Assembly: GCF_019226825.1 (NCBI RefSeq)
Contig: NZ_CP076643.1
Coordinates: forward strand, 2,232,001 to 2,296,000
Length of the DNA: 64,000 nucleotides
Direction: 5' to 3'
Source: Vibrio ostreae
GTDB lineage: Bacteria; Pseudomonadota; Gammaproteobacteria; Enterobacterales; Vibrionaceae
Shown: positions 17,615 to 27,371 of the stretch, in pieces
Layout of the letters: each line of letters begins with the position of its first letter
How positions within the stretch are numbered: position 1 is the stretch's first letter
Notes under the pieces: generated by a model
Told to the model about the DNA's origin: nothing
The model's database searches: none
What the model saw: the letters and a program-made list of their open reading frames with translations, nothing else
Made by a program: the position numbers and the translations under genes

Positions 17615-18577
17615 CTAAGAAATGACGATCCCCAGCATACGCTGGCGATTTAACTGCGATTTAGCATGCATGAGATGACGCTGCGAACCAACCCATGCTC
17701 TCGGCCTCTTCTCAAGTTCAGAGCAAAGCGTTAAACACTCTTTCTGCACCAGTGATAAACGCTGCAGAATACCCGGTGCGCTCTCATCGAGAACCCCACG
17801 TTTACCTTCTCTCATCTGCCGTCCCAGCCAATCCAATAGCTCCAGATAATCCATCAATCGAAACGGGATACCACGCTTTTTTTCCTGGCTGTGGTAACCA
17901 ATAAAATCCAGCAAAGCACGCGCAGAGGTTTTACCTCTATCCAGGGCAACCAGGCGCGCTTTCACCGAAGTATGGTCAGACTGCTCAGGCGTATCCGCGA
18001 CTTTCGCCCGTACAGGATTAAGATCAGCGTACGCCATAGCCGCCAGCAGAGCTTTGTCATCGAGCAGGGCCTGAGACTTAAACCGCCCTTCCCAGAACCG
18101 ACCTGTGCACTGATCCTCTTGATTCGCCTGCCGTGCTATCTGGTAATTTAACTCTTTCATAAACCAGCTCAGTGAGCAAAGACGAGAGCGCCAAACCTCG
18201 ATAATTTCCCGGCACTTCTGCCATTCGGCGGCAGCTAATTTCTGACCTGATTGATAACGCTGAATCAGTCTAGGCAAACAATGTTCTATCCCCCAGCGTT
18301 CAATGACGTCTGAATCGGAAAGTCCAGCCACGCCGTCCATGTCAATAAAGGCCACCAGGTGATAGTGATTACTCATCACTGCATAAGCGCAAATATCAAT
18401 GCAGTAAATGGTCGCCAGAGTTAAAATGCGCTCTTCCACCCAAGCGCGACGATGTTGATAAGACTGACCGGTATGAGAATCCTCTCCACATAAATACGAA
18501 CGACGTACGCAGCGAGAAACGCAGTGATAATAGGGTGTGATGTCAGGGCAAATCAACTGAGAGCGTGCTGTCGTCAT
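17615..18577 (-). CDS. REP-associated tyrosine transposase (RAYT, Y1/IS200-like)
   Basis: 320 residues of the Y1_Tnp superfamily. The HUH metal motif is NHYHLVAF (His71, His73). The catalytic Tyr is probably in ELNYQIARQAN, followed by the diagnostic GRFWEGRFKSQALLD and AYADLNPVRAKV blocks. These enzymes nick single-stranded DNA at palindromes and are thought to spread REP elements without being flanked by classical transposon ends. GGACACACACC hairpins lie on both sides of this gene (17261-17480, 18754-18797), making it the natural partner of the repeat family in this window. It reads as intact. Confidence 0.92.
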   Translation of the reverse strand: MTTARSQLICPDITPYYHCVSRCVRRSYLCGEDSHTGQSYQHRRAWVEERILTLATIYCIDICAYAVMSNHYHLVAFIDMDGVAGLSDSDVIERWGIEHCLPRLIQRYQSGQKLAAAEWQKCREIIEVWRSRLCSLSWFMKELNYQIARQANQEDQCTGRFWEGRFKSQALLDDKALLAAMAYADLNPVRAKVADTPEQSDHTSVKARLVALDRGKTSARALLDFIGYHSQEKKRGIPFRLMDYLELLDWLGRQMREGKRGVLDESAPGILQRLSLVQKECLTLCSELEKRPRAWVGSQRHLMHAKSQLNRQRMLGIVIS

Positions 18578-18753
18578 AGGTCATGTCATTTATGGGTGAT
18601 ATGACGAGTCTGGCGCACAGAGCATAAAGCGCAAACGCACAAGAAAAAACTGCAGTCCAGATATCGTAACAGCTGCAACTGCACTGCTTATAAAGTAGTA
18701 GAAAGTGGCCGCTCACCCGGGGGAAATGAACAGAAATAAACAGAGAAATAATC

Positions 18754-18797
18754 AGGACACACACCGTCAGTCACATTGAAATGATGGTGTGTGTCCT
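18754..18797. repeat. REP-like palindrome upstream of the RAYT gene
   Basis: AGGACACACACC (18754-18765) pairs with GGTGTGTGTCCT (18786-18797), perfect 12-bp arms around a 20-base loop. Together with the cluster at 17233-17480 it brackets the transposase gene. Confidence 0.88.
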
Positions 18798-18831
18798 CGT
18801 CAAGGGCTGGGAAAAATGAACAGGACTGATG

Positions 18832-19365
18832 TCACCAGGAATAACGCACATTGATCAGTGCGGTGTTGTAGCCGGCGTTCTCATCATACAGCCCGCCGTT
18901 CGAGTAGTGAACATACATAAAGGCGAGATAAACCGCGTCATATTTCAGCCCGGCCGCGATTCGGTCTTCAAACTGGAAGTGGCCGCCCATGTCACGATCG
19001 TTGACATAACGGTCGCTGATGTAACTCACCCCGATACCGAACTCAACCACAGGGACGCCACCGAGCAGCGGCTGCGTGAACTGGTAATAGAGCACCGGCG
19101 TCAGCGCAATGATGCTGAAATCATCATCGTCGCGCAGGAACCAGCGGTTGTAGGACGCATCCCAGTACACAGCGAGATGGCCGCGGTCACTCTCCAGCCA
19201 GCGGTAATCGAGGTCGTGTTGCACCCCAATGCGCCCCAGCAGATCGTCATCAAACGAATAACCGGCCCCGATGCTGACACCGTCCACCAGGCTCTGACTG
19301 TAACTGGCAGGAACAAACAGAATAGACATGATGACTATCAATAGATTACGAAATAAAATATTCAT
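18832..19365 (-). CDS. pagL: lipid A 3-O-deacylase, PagL family
   Basis: 177 residues with a signal peptide (hydrophobic 5-20, cleavage near SYS-Q), then alternating beta-strand pattern and a terminal aromatic, as for an outer-membrane barrel. The PagL signature is present: GGHFQFEDRIAAGLKY (128-142) and the catalytic dyad in YVHYSNGGL (His153, Ser155). The enzyme removes the 3-linked acyl chain from lipid A in the outer leaflet, lowering endotoxicity and altering polymyxin response. Only 177 residues but complete for the family. Confidence 0.88.
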   Translation of the reverse strand: MNILFRNLLIVIMSILFVPASYSQSLVDGVSIGAGYSFDDDLLGRIGVQHDLDYRWLESDRGHLAVYWDASYNRWFLRDDDDFSIIALTPVLYYQFTQPLLGGVPVVEFGIGVSYISDRYVNDRDMGGHFQFEDRIAAGLKYDAVYLAFMYVHYSNGGLYDENAGYNTALINVRYSW

Positions 19366-19696
19366 AGTTTTGCTTTCTTGTTGTTATTGATAAAGGACAT
19401 TTTAGTATAGGCACGCCATTAGGAAAGTTGCACAGCAGATCACATTTTGCACTTTCTTGGCGCGGCGTCTGCAGGCAAAATGACTAAGGCTGCGGCAGCG
19501 GCCGTTTGCAGGCAGGCAGGCCAGGGTTAAAAAAGTACCAACTGCATGTCGTCGCTTCCGCTCTTATGCCAACGCTGTCTCTCATACCTGCGCATTCTCT
19601 GGAGCGACCCTTTCACTCTCATACCAACAATGTTTGTCATCCCGTGAATTAACCGACTACGCTTATGACTAATCCCCTCCCGATAAGGTTAGCATA
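19366..19696. other. intergenic stretch between divergent pagL and yceI-like genes
   Basis: 331 bases without a gene. It must contain the promoters of both neighbours. AAGG precedes the YceI start. Nothing else stands out. Confidence 0.5.
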
Positions 19697-20269
19697 ATGA
19701 ACAAAATCACCACTTCCCTCTGCCTCGCACTCACCGCTTTCTCTGTGCCAACGCTCGCCGCCGGTGACTACCTGCTTGACCCTAACCTCTCTTCGGTCAG
19801 TTTCGCCACCATCAAAAAGCAGTACATCGTCGAGCCGGCCAGCATACGTACCCTGAGCGGACAGCTGAGCGAAGATGGTAAGTTCTCAGTCAATATCGAC
19901 CTGACAGGCATCCGTACCGGCGTACCGACCCGGGACAGTCGCCTCAACGAGATCTATTTTGAGAGCATGAAATATCCCCAGGTGACGGTCAGCGGTGCGG
20001 TCGACAGTAAACTACTGTCCGGGGCCGCCAGCAGCAGCATTATCTCAGCAGAGGTCACCCTGTACGGCCACAGCAAGATGGTGGATTTCCCGGTGGTGAT
20101 CATTCCCGCCGATGGTAAGGTCATGGTCAGCTCCAGCGCTCCGGTCATCATCAACGCCGCTGATTTCTCGATTCCGGCCGCCAACCTGAGCGCCCTGTCA
20201 GACACCGTGGGCGGGCTGAGTTTGTCGGACAGCGTACCGGTCAGCCTGACGCTGCTGTTTCAACAATAA
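19697..20269 (+). CDS. YceI-family periplasmic lipocalin-like protein
   Basis: 190 residues: signal peptide ending TLAA-GDY, then the YceI pattern Y.LDP..SSVSF.TIKK, LSGQLSEDGKFSVNIDL..I.TGV..RDSRLNE.YFES.KYP and VTLYGHSK. The fold is a lipocalin-like barrel that binds isoprenoid-type lipids (family knowledge). The gene lies between a lipid A deacylase and an ornithine-lipid acyltransferase, so a role in envelope lipid handling is plausible but unproven. Confidence 0.88.
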   Translation: MNKITTSLCLALTAFSVPTLAAGDYLLDPNLSSVSFATIKKQYIVEPASIRTLSGQLSEDGKFSVNIDLTGIRTGVPTRDSRLNEIYFESMKYPQVTVSGAVDSKLLSGAASSSIISAEVTLYGHSKMVDFPVVIIPADGKVMVSSSAPVIINAADFSIPAANLSALSDTVGGLSLSDSVPVSLTLLFQQ

Positions 20270-20364
20270 GTTCAGTAATTACTTAAACAGTAACTTCAAC
20301 AATAACACGCGGCACTTGAGCGCTTAATGGAATCAATAGTTTAGTGAAACCAGCACCAGCCGGC

Positions 20365-20421
20365 GTCACTAATTTGTAGTCAAGTCACTAATTTGTAATC
20401 AAGTCACTAATTTGCAATCAA
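20365..20421. repeat. 19-bp tandem repeat, three copies
   Basis: GTCACTAATTTGTARTCAA repeats at 20365, 20384 and 20403 (third copy with TGCAATCAA), in the 240-base spacer before olsF. Confidence 0.85.
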
Positions 20422-20508
20422 ACCGCCATTAAAGCCTCATGAAAGCGCCGCGAATCTGACACACAGCCTGACTAGCATAACGTCAACACATAGGATTGTG
20501 AGGACGTT

Positions 20509-22264
20509 ATGCTATCCACCAGCCCCTTCAAATTACCGCGTAAAACCCCGTTTGGCCTTGGCGAACACTTGGCAGAATGGGCAACCGGATTAAGCCAGCT
20601 GGATAAATTCTACGCCCAGCGCCCGGCCGGCTGTGACACCGCGCAGTTCCTGCGCTTTACCCTCGAAATTCTCGGTATCGATTATCAGCTCACGAAAGGC
20701 TCGTTAGCTCATGTGCCGCAAAGCGGTGCCACTGTAGTGGTTGCCAACCACCCGCTCGGCTGCGTGGAAGGCGTCATTCTGGCCGAAATGCTGCTGACCC
20801 GCCGCTCTGACATCAAGATCCTCGCCAACCACTACCTCAAAACCGTACCGGAACTCGATTCACTGTTTATCGGCGTCGATGTGTTTGAAACCGAGAAATC
20901 GGCCAAAGCCAATCTGATCGCGATGCGCCAGGCACATAAACACCTTGAGCAAGGGGGGGTTGCTGCTGATTTTCCCGGCTGGTGAAGTGTCGCAACTGGT
21001 CGATCGCAAACAGCGCCGCCTGGAAGACAAAGAGTGGAGTCACTCAGTCAGCCGCCTGATCAAAAAACACAAAGCCAAAACGGTGCCGGTGTTTATCGAC
21101 GGCCATAATTCGAAACGCTTTTATATGGCAGGTAAAATCCACCCGCTGCTGCGCACCCTGATGCTGGGACGCGAGCTGCTCAATAAAAAACAGAGCTGCA
21201 TCTCAATCGCGATTGGCGAAACCATTCACTACAAAGAGATTCACGATCTGTGCGACCAGCAGTTGGTCAATTACCTGCGCCTCAACACCTACCTACTGCA
21301 CAGCCAGCACACCATCACGCGGAATAAGGCGACCCAGGACAGTTCGCTGCAGCCAATCGACAGCCGACTGCCATCGGAGGATCTGCGCCAGGATTTAGCG
21401 CGCCTGCCTTTCTCCGATCATCTGCTGCGCCACAACGAATTTGACGTCTACTGCACCCGGGCCGAAAACATTCCGGCCATCATGCATGAGATTGGTCGGG
21501 TAAGAGAAATCAACTTCCGTCAGGTCGGTGAAGGCACTGGGCTTGCGCTCGATATCGATGAGTTTGATCGCGACTACCTGCATCTGTTTATTTGGGATCG
21601 CGAGCGTCAGGCACTGGTCGGCGCCTACCGTCTTGGCCTGGTGGATCAAATTCTGACAGAGCGCGGTATCGACGGCCTCTACTCCAGCACCCTGTTCCAT
21701 TACGATCCGCGCTTTTTGCACAACATGGGCAATGCGATTGAAATGGGTCGCTCGGTGATCGACGCCTATTATCAGAAGAGCATGGCACCGCTGCTGCTGC
21801 TGTGGAAAGGCATCGCCACTTACGTCAGCCGCAACCCGCAGTACACTCATCTGTTCGGGCCAGTCAGCATCAGCAGTGATTACAGCGATCAGGCTCGGTG
21901 CCTGCTGGCCGATACCATGACCCTGCACTACTACGACAAAGCGCAGGCGGATTTGGTCGAAGCCACCAACCCGCTGCCGGTCGGTCAAAATCTGTGGAAT
22001 GCCAGCCTGCTTACCTCACTGGCCGATCTACAACTGCTGTCGCGGGTGATTGCGCGTATCGATGAAGGCAAAGGGATACCTGTTCTGCTGCGCCAGTATC
22101 TCGGCCTGAACGGCAAACTGGTCAGCTTCAACATCGACCCGGACTTTAACGATGCGCTGGACGGCCTGATTGTGGTTGACCTGCGCAACGTGCCGCAGCG
22201 CACGCTGGCGCGCTATATGGGCAGCGCCGAAGCTGAGCAGTATCTGGACTACCACCAGCAATAA
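20509..22264 (+). CDS. olsF: bifunctional ornithine-lipid acyltransferase OlsF (interrupted by a frameshift)
   Basis: Two overlapping frames form one 584-residue protein. The N-terminal part is a lysophospholipid-type acyltransferase (VANHPLGCVEGV; after the shift LLLIFPAGEVSQ). The C-terminal part is an OlsB/hemolysin-like N-acyltransferase (FDVYCTRAENIPAIMHEIGRVRE.NFRQVGEG). From memory this architecture defines OlsF, found in Serratia and Vibrio (VC0489 region), which makes phosphorus-free ornithine lipids; the C-terminal half adds the first acyl chain and the N-terminal half the second. The frame breaks in a run of seven G (20953-20959); six G restores it. Sequencing error or phase-variable tract are both possible. 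Confidence 0.82.
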
Positions 22265-22293
22265 TTATCTGCCAGACGAAACCATCTCTTAGG

Positions 22294-22533
22294 AGGACAC
22301 ACACCGTAATTAAATGCGTATCTCTTAACAGGACACACACCGCAATTAAAGGTGCGTGTCCTCGTAACAAAGAGGCATCGTAACGGCGTGTGTCCCGCTT
22401 ACTTTCCCTGCAATCATCTTTCTGCCCGCGAAGCCACGCCCTTTCTTAACGGGACACACACCGTAACTCAAGCAGCAACTAAAGGTGTGTGTCCCCGTAA
22501 CAAAGAGGCATCGTAAGGGCGTGTGTCCTGCTT
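22294..22533. repeat. REP-like palindrome cluster between convergent genes
   Basis: Arms at 22294-22305, 22330-22341/22351-22362, 22385-22396, 22451-22462/22484-22495 and 22518-22529. Roughly 120 bases are duplicated in tandem: GTAACAAAGAGGCATCGTAA occurs after both hairpins. The hairpin at 22451-22495, loop included, recurs almost exactly at 34843-34887. Confidence 0.9.
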
Positions 22534-22550
22534 ACTCTTTCTCTGCAGAC

Positions 22551-23486
22551 TTAAGCGCTACGATGGCGCGGGTGGGTGACAATCTCACTGATGATGTGCT
22601 CGCGAAACCAGCGGTGTGCGCTGTCATTGTTGAATTTTTCGTGCCAATAGACGGAATGCTGAGACTGCGCGACCCGAAACGGTAGCACCCGAACCACCAG
22701 GCCGAAGTCCTGCGCCATGTATGTCGCCAGATGCTGCGGCACCACAGAGATCATCTCGCTGCTGCGAATGGCACTAAAAGTCGGGATATAGCCCTGAGTG
22801 GTCAGTTTAATATTGCGTTTCAGACGGCGTTGGCTGAAATAGCGGTCAATCTGTTTCGAGCTGCCGCCACCAGTCACGGTCTGCACAAACGGCTGGGCAA
22901 GAAACTGATCCATGCTGATCTCAACCTGATTAGCCAGCGGATGATCCGCGCTCATCACCATCACCCAGTGATCTTTATCGATCACCTTACGGATGAAATT
23001 GGGCGCAAAGTCTTCATCTATGGTGATCACAAAGTCGATCAACCCCTCCAGCAGCAGGCTGCGCGCCTGCACATCCCAGTTGATAGTATGAAACGACACC
23101 TGCGACTCATCAGCCAGATAGGGCCGGAGCACATCCGGCAGAATGTAGGCACTGACGTAATCCGGACAGGCAATAATAAACTCGCGCTTATCCTTATCCG
23201 GATCATAACTGGCGGCAAAAATATCATTCAGCCCGTCCAGCACCAGCGCCAGACTCGACTGGATCTCAAGCGCAGTTGGCGTGAGCTGCATATGTGACCC
23301 GACCCTCACCAGCAGTTGGTCATTGAGTAAGCGGCGTAACTGGGCGAGATGCTTACTCATGGTCGGCTGGGCGATACCCAGCGACTCTGCTGCCGCGGTA
23401 ACACTCTTGTACTCCAGTAAGGCATTGAGCGGGATCAGCAGATTCATATTGATCTGATTAAGCGGTTTAACCTGCTTCATAAACAT
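22551..23486 (-). CDS. LysR-family transcriptional regulator (NodD/LinR-like)
   Basis: 311 residues. HTH LIPLNALLEYKSVTAAAESLGIAQPTMSKHLAQLR at about 16-50, then LNDQLLVRVG and an effector domain with ACPDYVSAYILPDVL, typical of NodD/PcpR-like regulators of aromatic metabolism. It is divergent from the UbiD-type decarboxylase at 23776, its likely target. The start may be the second ATG at 23480, which has better spacing from GGA. Confidence 0.86.
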   Translation of the reverse strand: MFMKQVKPLNQINMNLLIPLNALLEYKSVTAAAESLGIAQPTMSKHLAQLRRLLNDQLLVRVGSHMQLTPTALEIQSSLALVLDGLNDIFAASYDPDKDKREFIIACPDYVSAYILPDVLRPYLADESQVSFHTINWDVQARSLLLEGLIDFVITIDEDFAPNFIRKVIDKDHWVMVMSADHPLANQVEISMDQFLAQPFVQTVTGGGSSKQIDRYFSQRRLKRNIKLTTQGYIPTFSAIRSSEMISVVPQHLATYMAQDFGLVVRVLPFRVAQSQHSVYWHEKFNNDSAHRWFREHIISEIVTHPRHRSA

Positions 23487-23775
23487 TCCAAAACATAATA
23501 TTTCACATTCATTTTAGGTTATGGATAACTTGTACTCAATCTCTATACTGGACCGCAGATAACAGGTTGCTCTCTGCGACCCGTTCACAGCACCACCCCG
23601 CGTACCAACGGCGTATCACCCGCTTTGACAGATCCGACAAATCACGCCCGTCAGACACAGCCTTCATGCTGGGCCGACGCACGCCCGTGATTGCCTTGTG
23701 TATTCCTCAAAGCCGCTGCCCACCGTTGTGCGTTAAACCTGAAGTAGCAGCACACCACAGCTGCGAGGATCTAAC

Positions 23776-25275
23776 ATGCAAAAATACCGCCCTGAAGATT
23801 ACCAACGCGCCCGGGAAGAGATCACCGACCTGCGCTCCGCGATTCAATTTCTCTCCGAATATGAAGGCCAGCTGCTGGAAACCGATATCGAAGTCGATCC
23901 GGTCGGTGAACTGTCCGGTGTCTATCGCCATATCGGCGCGGCCGGCACCACCATGCGCCCGACCAAAGAAGGTCCGATGATGCTGTTTAACAACATCAAA
24001 GGCTTTGAGAAATCACCGGTTGCGATTGGCGTACTGGCCAGTCGCGCACGTACCGCCCTGCTGCTCGGCCATGAGCCGGAACACCTCGGTCATGCCATGA
24101 TGCAGGCCGCCAATAGCCCGATCAAACCGATCCTGGTCGATCAGGCGCCGTGCCAGGAAGTGGTGCACTACGCCGACGATCCGGACTTCGATATCCGCAA
24201 ACTGATCCCGGCCCCCACCAACACAGTGGAAGATGCCGGCCCGTACGTCACCCTCGGCCTGGTGTATGCCGAAGATCCGCAAAACGGCGATACCAACGTC
24301 ACCATTCACCGCCAGTGCTTTCAGTCGCGGGATGAAGTATCGATCTTCTTCGCGCCGGGCCGTCATATTGATGTGTTCCGTAAAAAAGCCGAAGCGATGG
24401 GCAAACCTCTTCCCATCACGGTCAATATCGGTCTCGATCCGGCAGTGTACGTTTCCGCCTGCTTTGAGCCACCAGTGACCCCGCTGGGCTTTAACGAACT
24501 GGAAATCGCCGGCGCGTTCCGTAACCGCCCGGTTGAACTGGTTCAAGCCAAAACCGTCGATACCAAAGCCATCGCCCATGCTGAAATCGTGATTGAAGGT
24601 GAGATCATGCCGGACTACCGCGTGGTGGAAGATCAAAACAGCCACACCGGTAAAGCCATGCCGGAGTTTCCCGGTTACACCGGCGAAGCCAACCCGAGCC
24701 TGCCGGTGATCAAAGTAAAATCGGTGACAACGCGCACCAACCCAATCACCCAAACCTGTATCGGCTGCAGTGAAGAGCACGTCAGCCTGGCGGGTATCTG
24801 TACGGAAGCGAGTATTTTGTCGATGACTGAGCGCGCTATGCCGGGCCGCGTCCTGAATGTCTACGCCCACTCGTCCGGTGGCGGTAAACTGATGGCGGTG
24901 ATGCAATTCAAAAAACTGAGCGCCAAAGATGAAGGTCGTCAGCGCCAGGCCGCACTGGTCGCCTTCGGTGCCTTCCCTGAGCTGAAGAACATCATAGTGG
25001 TTGAAGATGACGTGGATATTTTTGACTCTAACGATGTGCTGTGGGCGCTCAATACCCGCCACCAGGCCGATGTCGATACCATCGTCATTCCGGGCGTGAC
25101 CACCCACGTACTCGACCCGTCACAAATGCCGGACATGAGCCCGTCGATCAAGGCGCGAGGTATGTCGTGTAAGACCATCTACGATTGCACCGTGCCACTG
25201 GAGCTGAAAGAGACCCGCTTCCAGCGCTCGCAGTTTATGGAAGTCGATTATCAACGCTTCTTACCACAAGACTGA
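23776..25275 (+). CDS. UbiD-family prenylated-FMN decarboxylase
   Basis: 499 residues, the usual UbiD size. Recognisable blocks: RH.GAAGTTMRPTKEGPM, EPEHLGHAMMQA, the active-site region HAEIVIEGEIMPDYRVVED containing the E...E pair, and TCIGCSEEHVSLAGICTEASIL near 325. These enzymes decarboxylate or carboxylate aromatic and alpha,beta-unsaturated acids with prFMN. The divergent NodD-type LysR gene argues for a dedicated aromatic or cinnamate-type substrate, not ubiquinone synthesis. No UbiX (prFMN synthase) is nearby, so the cofactor must come from elsewhere. GAGGA precedes the ATG. Confidence 0.88.
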   Translation: MQKYRPEDYQRAREEITDLRSAIQFLSEYEGQLLETDIEVDPVGELSGVYRHIGAAGTTMRPTKEGPMMLFNNIKGFEKSPVAIGVLASRARTALLLGHEPEHLGHAMMQAANSPIKPILVDQAPCQEVVHYADDPDFDIRKLIPAPTNTVEDAGPYVTLGLVYAEDPQNGDTNVTIHRQCFQSRDEVSIFFAPGRHIDVFRKKAEAMGKPLPITVNIGLDPAVYVSACFEPPVTPLGFNELEIAGAFRNRPVELVQAKTVDTKAIAHAEIVIEGEIMPDYRVVEDQNSHTGKAMPEFPGYTGEANPSLPVIKVKSVTTRTNPITQTCIGCSEEHVSLAGICTEASILSMTERAMPGRVLNVYAHSSGGGKLMAVMQFKKLSAKDEGRQRQAALVAFGAFPELKNIIVVEDDVDIFDSNDVLWALNTRHQADVDTIVIPGVTTHVLDPSQMPDMSPSIKARGMSCKTIYDCTVPLELKETRFQRSQFMEVDYQRFLPQD

Positions 25276-25312
25276 TCCTACGAGCAGAGCTCCAGCAGAA
25301 CATGCGCTAAGC

Positions 25313-25379
25313 AGGACACACACCTCAACGAGCGATAAACCCAAAGGCGTGTGTCCTCGTTAGAGATAGTGTGTGTCCC
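25313..25379. repeat. REP-like palindromes
   Basis: AGGACACACACC (25313-25324) with GGCGTGTGTCCT (25346-25357), then a further right arm AGTGTGTGTCCC (25368-25379), directly after the UbiD gene. Confidence 0.85.
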
Positions 25380-25440
25380 GGTTAAAGATTTGCCCTGTTA
25401 AGGCTTCAACGATTAAAGGGATTTAAGAGAAGGCGTGTTC

Positions 25441-25490
25441 AAGTGACCAAAAGTAAAAAGGCACAGCCAGAAATCAATCGGACTGCGCCT
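25441..25490. repeat. degenerate second copy of the glmS-terminator-like hairpin
   Basis: AAGTGA then AAAAAGGCACAGCCAGAAAT and GACTGCGCCT closely match 34897-34944 (AAGTGA..., AAAAAGGCGCAGCCAGAAAT, GACTGCGCCT). At both places the hairpin directly follows a GGACACACACC cluster, and the two copies bracket the ddd gene cluster. Confidence 0.7.
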
Positions 25491-25502
25491 CAACAATCGG
25501 CA

Positions 25503-25542
25503 GGACAACCCGGCGTATGCTCCCCCTTATACCGGGTTGTCC
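25503..25542 (-). terminator. inverted repeat downstream of dddT
   Basis: GGACAACCCGG (25503-25513) pairs with CCGGGTTGTCC (25532-25542), 11 bp around an 18-base loop, about 95 bases past the dddT stop. No strong T run, so terminator function is tentative. Confidence 0.5.
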
Positions 25543-25637
25543 CTGTGCTTACTGTGCCCCGGCCAATGGGTGGGCGAGAGACAAGTAACTGATTCACCTA
25601 AGGGCGAAGATTATCGGTTAGTGGATCACTCCCTTGC

Positions 25638-27371
25638 TCAGGAAAGATCGGCGATTTCTCTTTCCACGATTTTTTTCACTTGATCCTCATCGGCAACAAA
25701 GCTTTCTCTGTCTTTGCGTAACGATTTCACCAAACCAAACATCATCGCAATAATAACAAGGGTAAAGGGCAAAGCCCCTGCAATCGAGGCCGCTTGCAGT
25801 GCTTTTAACGCCTCTTTCCCCCCCATTAACATAATCATCAGGGTGACCACTCCCAGTAACGAGCCCCACAAAATACGTTGCTGGACAGGTGGACGACGCC
25901 CGAACGATAGCAGCCGGCCCAATACCAGAGTGCCAGAGTCCGAAGCGGTCACGAAAAAGACCACCACCACAATCAGCGCGCAGACTTTTGCAATGGTCGC
26001 TGCGATACCAGGGGTGAGCACATCAAAGGCGGCAAACAAGGTGCCCGCATAATCCCAATGGTTTACCGCGGTGTGGTAAATGGTCATGTTCGAGCCATAA
26101 ATCGATTGATAGATACCCGCTGAACCGATAACGCTGAACCAGATCAAGGAAACTAACGTCGGGATAAAGATGACGCCCATAACAAACTCGCGGATGGTAC
26201 GTCCTCGTGAGATGCGCGCGATAAACATGCCGACAAACGCCGACCAGGCAATCCACCATCCCCAATAGAAGATGGTCCAGCCGCCCTGCCAGGTTTGTTC
26301 TTCTGTGCTTCGTGCCGTCCACAAAGTCATAAAGAAAGACTGGGAAACGTATTCTCCCAGCGTCGTTAAACTGCTCGCAATCAAGTAGTTACCATTCGAT
26401 GCCAAAAGAAAATACAGAATAATAGTAATGCAGATGTAGCTGTTGAACTGAGACAGCATATTAATACCTTTGGCGACACCGCTTGTGGCCGACAAGGTCG
26501 CAATCAAGGTAATAAAGATGATAGACAGAACGGTGACGGTGGTGGATTTTTCTGCTAAAAAGTTGAGTGAAATGAGTCCGGCGCTGATCTGCTCCACCCC
26601 CAGTCCCAGCGTGGTGGCAATACCGAAGATAGTGCCAAAAACGGCCAGTATATCCACCGCATGCCCTATCGGGCCGTAAATCTTATTGCCAATTAATGGA
26701 TAAAGCGCGGAACGAATTGAAAGCGGCAGCCCCTTCCGAAAAGAAAAATAAGCGAGTGACAAGCCGACGATGGCATACAACCCCCACCCCACAGCTCCCC
26801 AATGGAATACGGTTAGGGTCACTCCCCCCACCGCGGCTTCGGCCACCAGATCATTAGGAACCGGAAATCCGGCATCTCCGGGTTGCAAGCCAGCGGCCAG
26901 TGCGACCTGTTTGGCTTCAAAAAAACGCCTGACCGCGCTTTTCACCTCGGCGCTCATGAACGGATTGCCGCCGCTCCAGTCGCTGGCAAAGTGTATCATG
27001 GGTTCAGACATGGAAAAAAACAGCATACCGGCCCCGGTTCCACAGCCAAACAGCATAGAAAACCAAGCAAAATTGGAAAACTCCGGTTTTTCGTCATCCC
27101 TGCCTAACCGAATGCCTCCCACCTTAGAAAGCATTAACGTTGTGCACACCAGGAAAGAAAGCAGCATGATGATAATGTAATACCAGCCCAGCGTTTCTTC
27201 GATCCATCTTTTTAGCCCCAGGAACTGCTGACTGGCCACTTCCCCCAGCAAAATGGTATAGAGAATAAACACCACAACCATCACTAAAGCGGTTATTCCC
27301 AGGGTTGCATTGAGGCCTTTAAGTACTCCTCGCTGAGCAATAAAGGCATCGATCTGTCTATCTTCAAGCAT
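25638..27371 (-). CDS. dddT: BCCT-family betaine/DMSP transporter DddT
   Basis: 577 residues with 12 membrane segments. The BCCT signature WTIFYWGWW lies at 365-373, followed by IAWSAFVGMFIARISRGRT, and the N-terminal FGCGTGAGMLFFSMSEP is also typical. BCCT carriers bring in quaternary ammonium or sulfonium zwitterions with Na+ or H+. Its place downstream of dddD, in the same direction, identifies DMSP as the probable substrate. The long acidic/basic C-tail of osmosensing BetP is absent, consistent with catabolic rather than osmotic use. Confidence 0.87.
   Translation of the reverse strand: MLEDRQIDAFIAQRGVLKGLNATLGITALVMVVVFILYTILLGEVASQQFLGLKRWIEETLGWYYIIIMLLSFLVCTTLMLSKVGGIRLGRDDEKPEFSNFAWFSMLFGCGTGAGMLFFSMSEPMIHFASDWSGGNPFMSAEVKSAVRRFFEAKQVALAAGLQPGDAGFPVPNDLVAEAAVGGVTLTVFHWGAVGWGLYAIVGLSLAYFSFRKGLPLSIRSALYPLIGNKIYGPIGHAVDILAVFGTIFGIATTLGLGVEQISAGLISLNFLAEKSTTVTVLSIIFITLIATLSATSGVAKGINMLSQFNSYICITIILYFLLASNGNYLIASSLTTLGEYVSQSFFMTLWTARSTEEQTWQGGWTIFYWGWWIAWSAFVGMFIARISRGRTIREFVMGVIFIPTLVSLIWFSVIGSAGIYQSIYGSNMTIYHTAVNHWDYAGTLFAAFDVLTPGIAATIAKVCALIVVVVFFVTASDSGTLVLGRLLSFGRRPPVQQRILWGSLLGVVTLMIMLMGGKEALKALQAASIAGALPFTLVIIAMMFGLVKSLRKDRESFVADEDQVKKIVEREIADLS

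Noticed and set aside
18543-18764. 73-codon hydrophobic minus-strand frame overlapping the start of the RAYT gene
   Set aside because: It overlaps the 5' end of the transposase and runs into a palindrome; no ribosome binding site or family.
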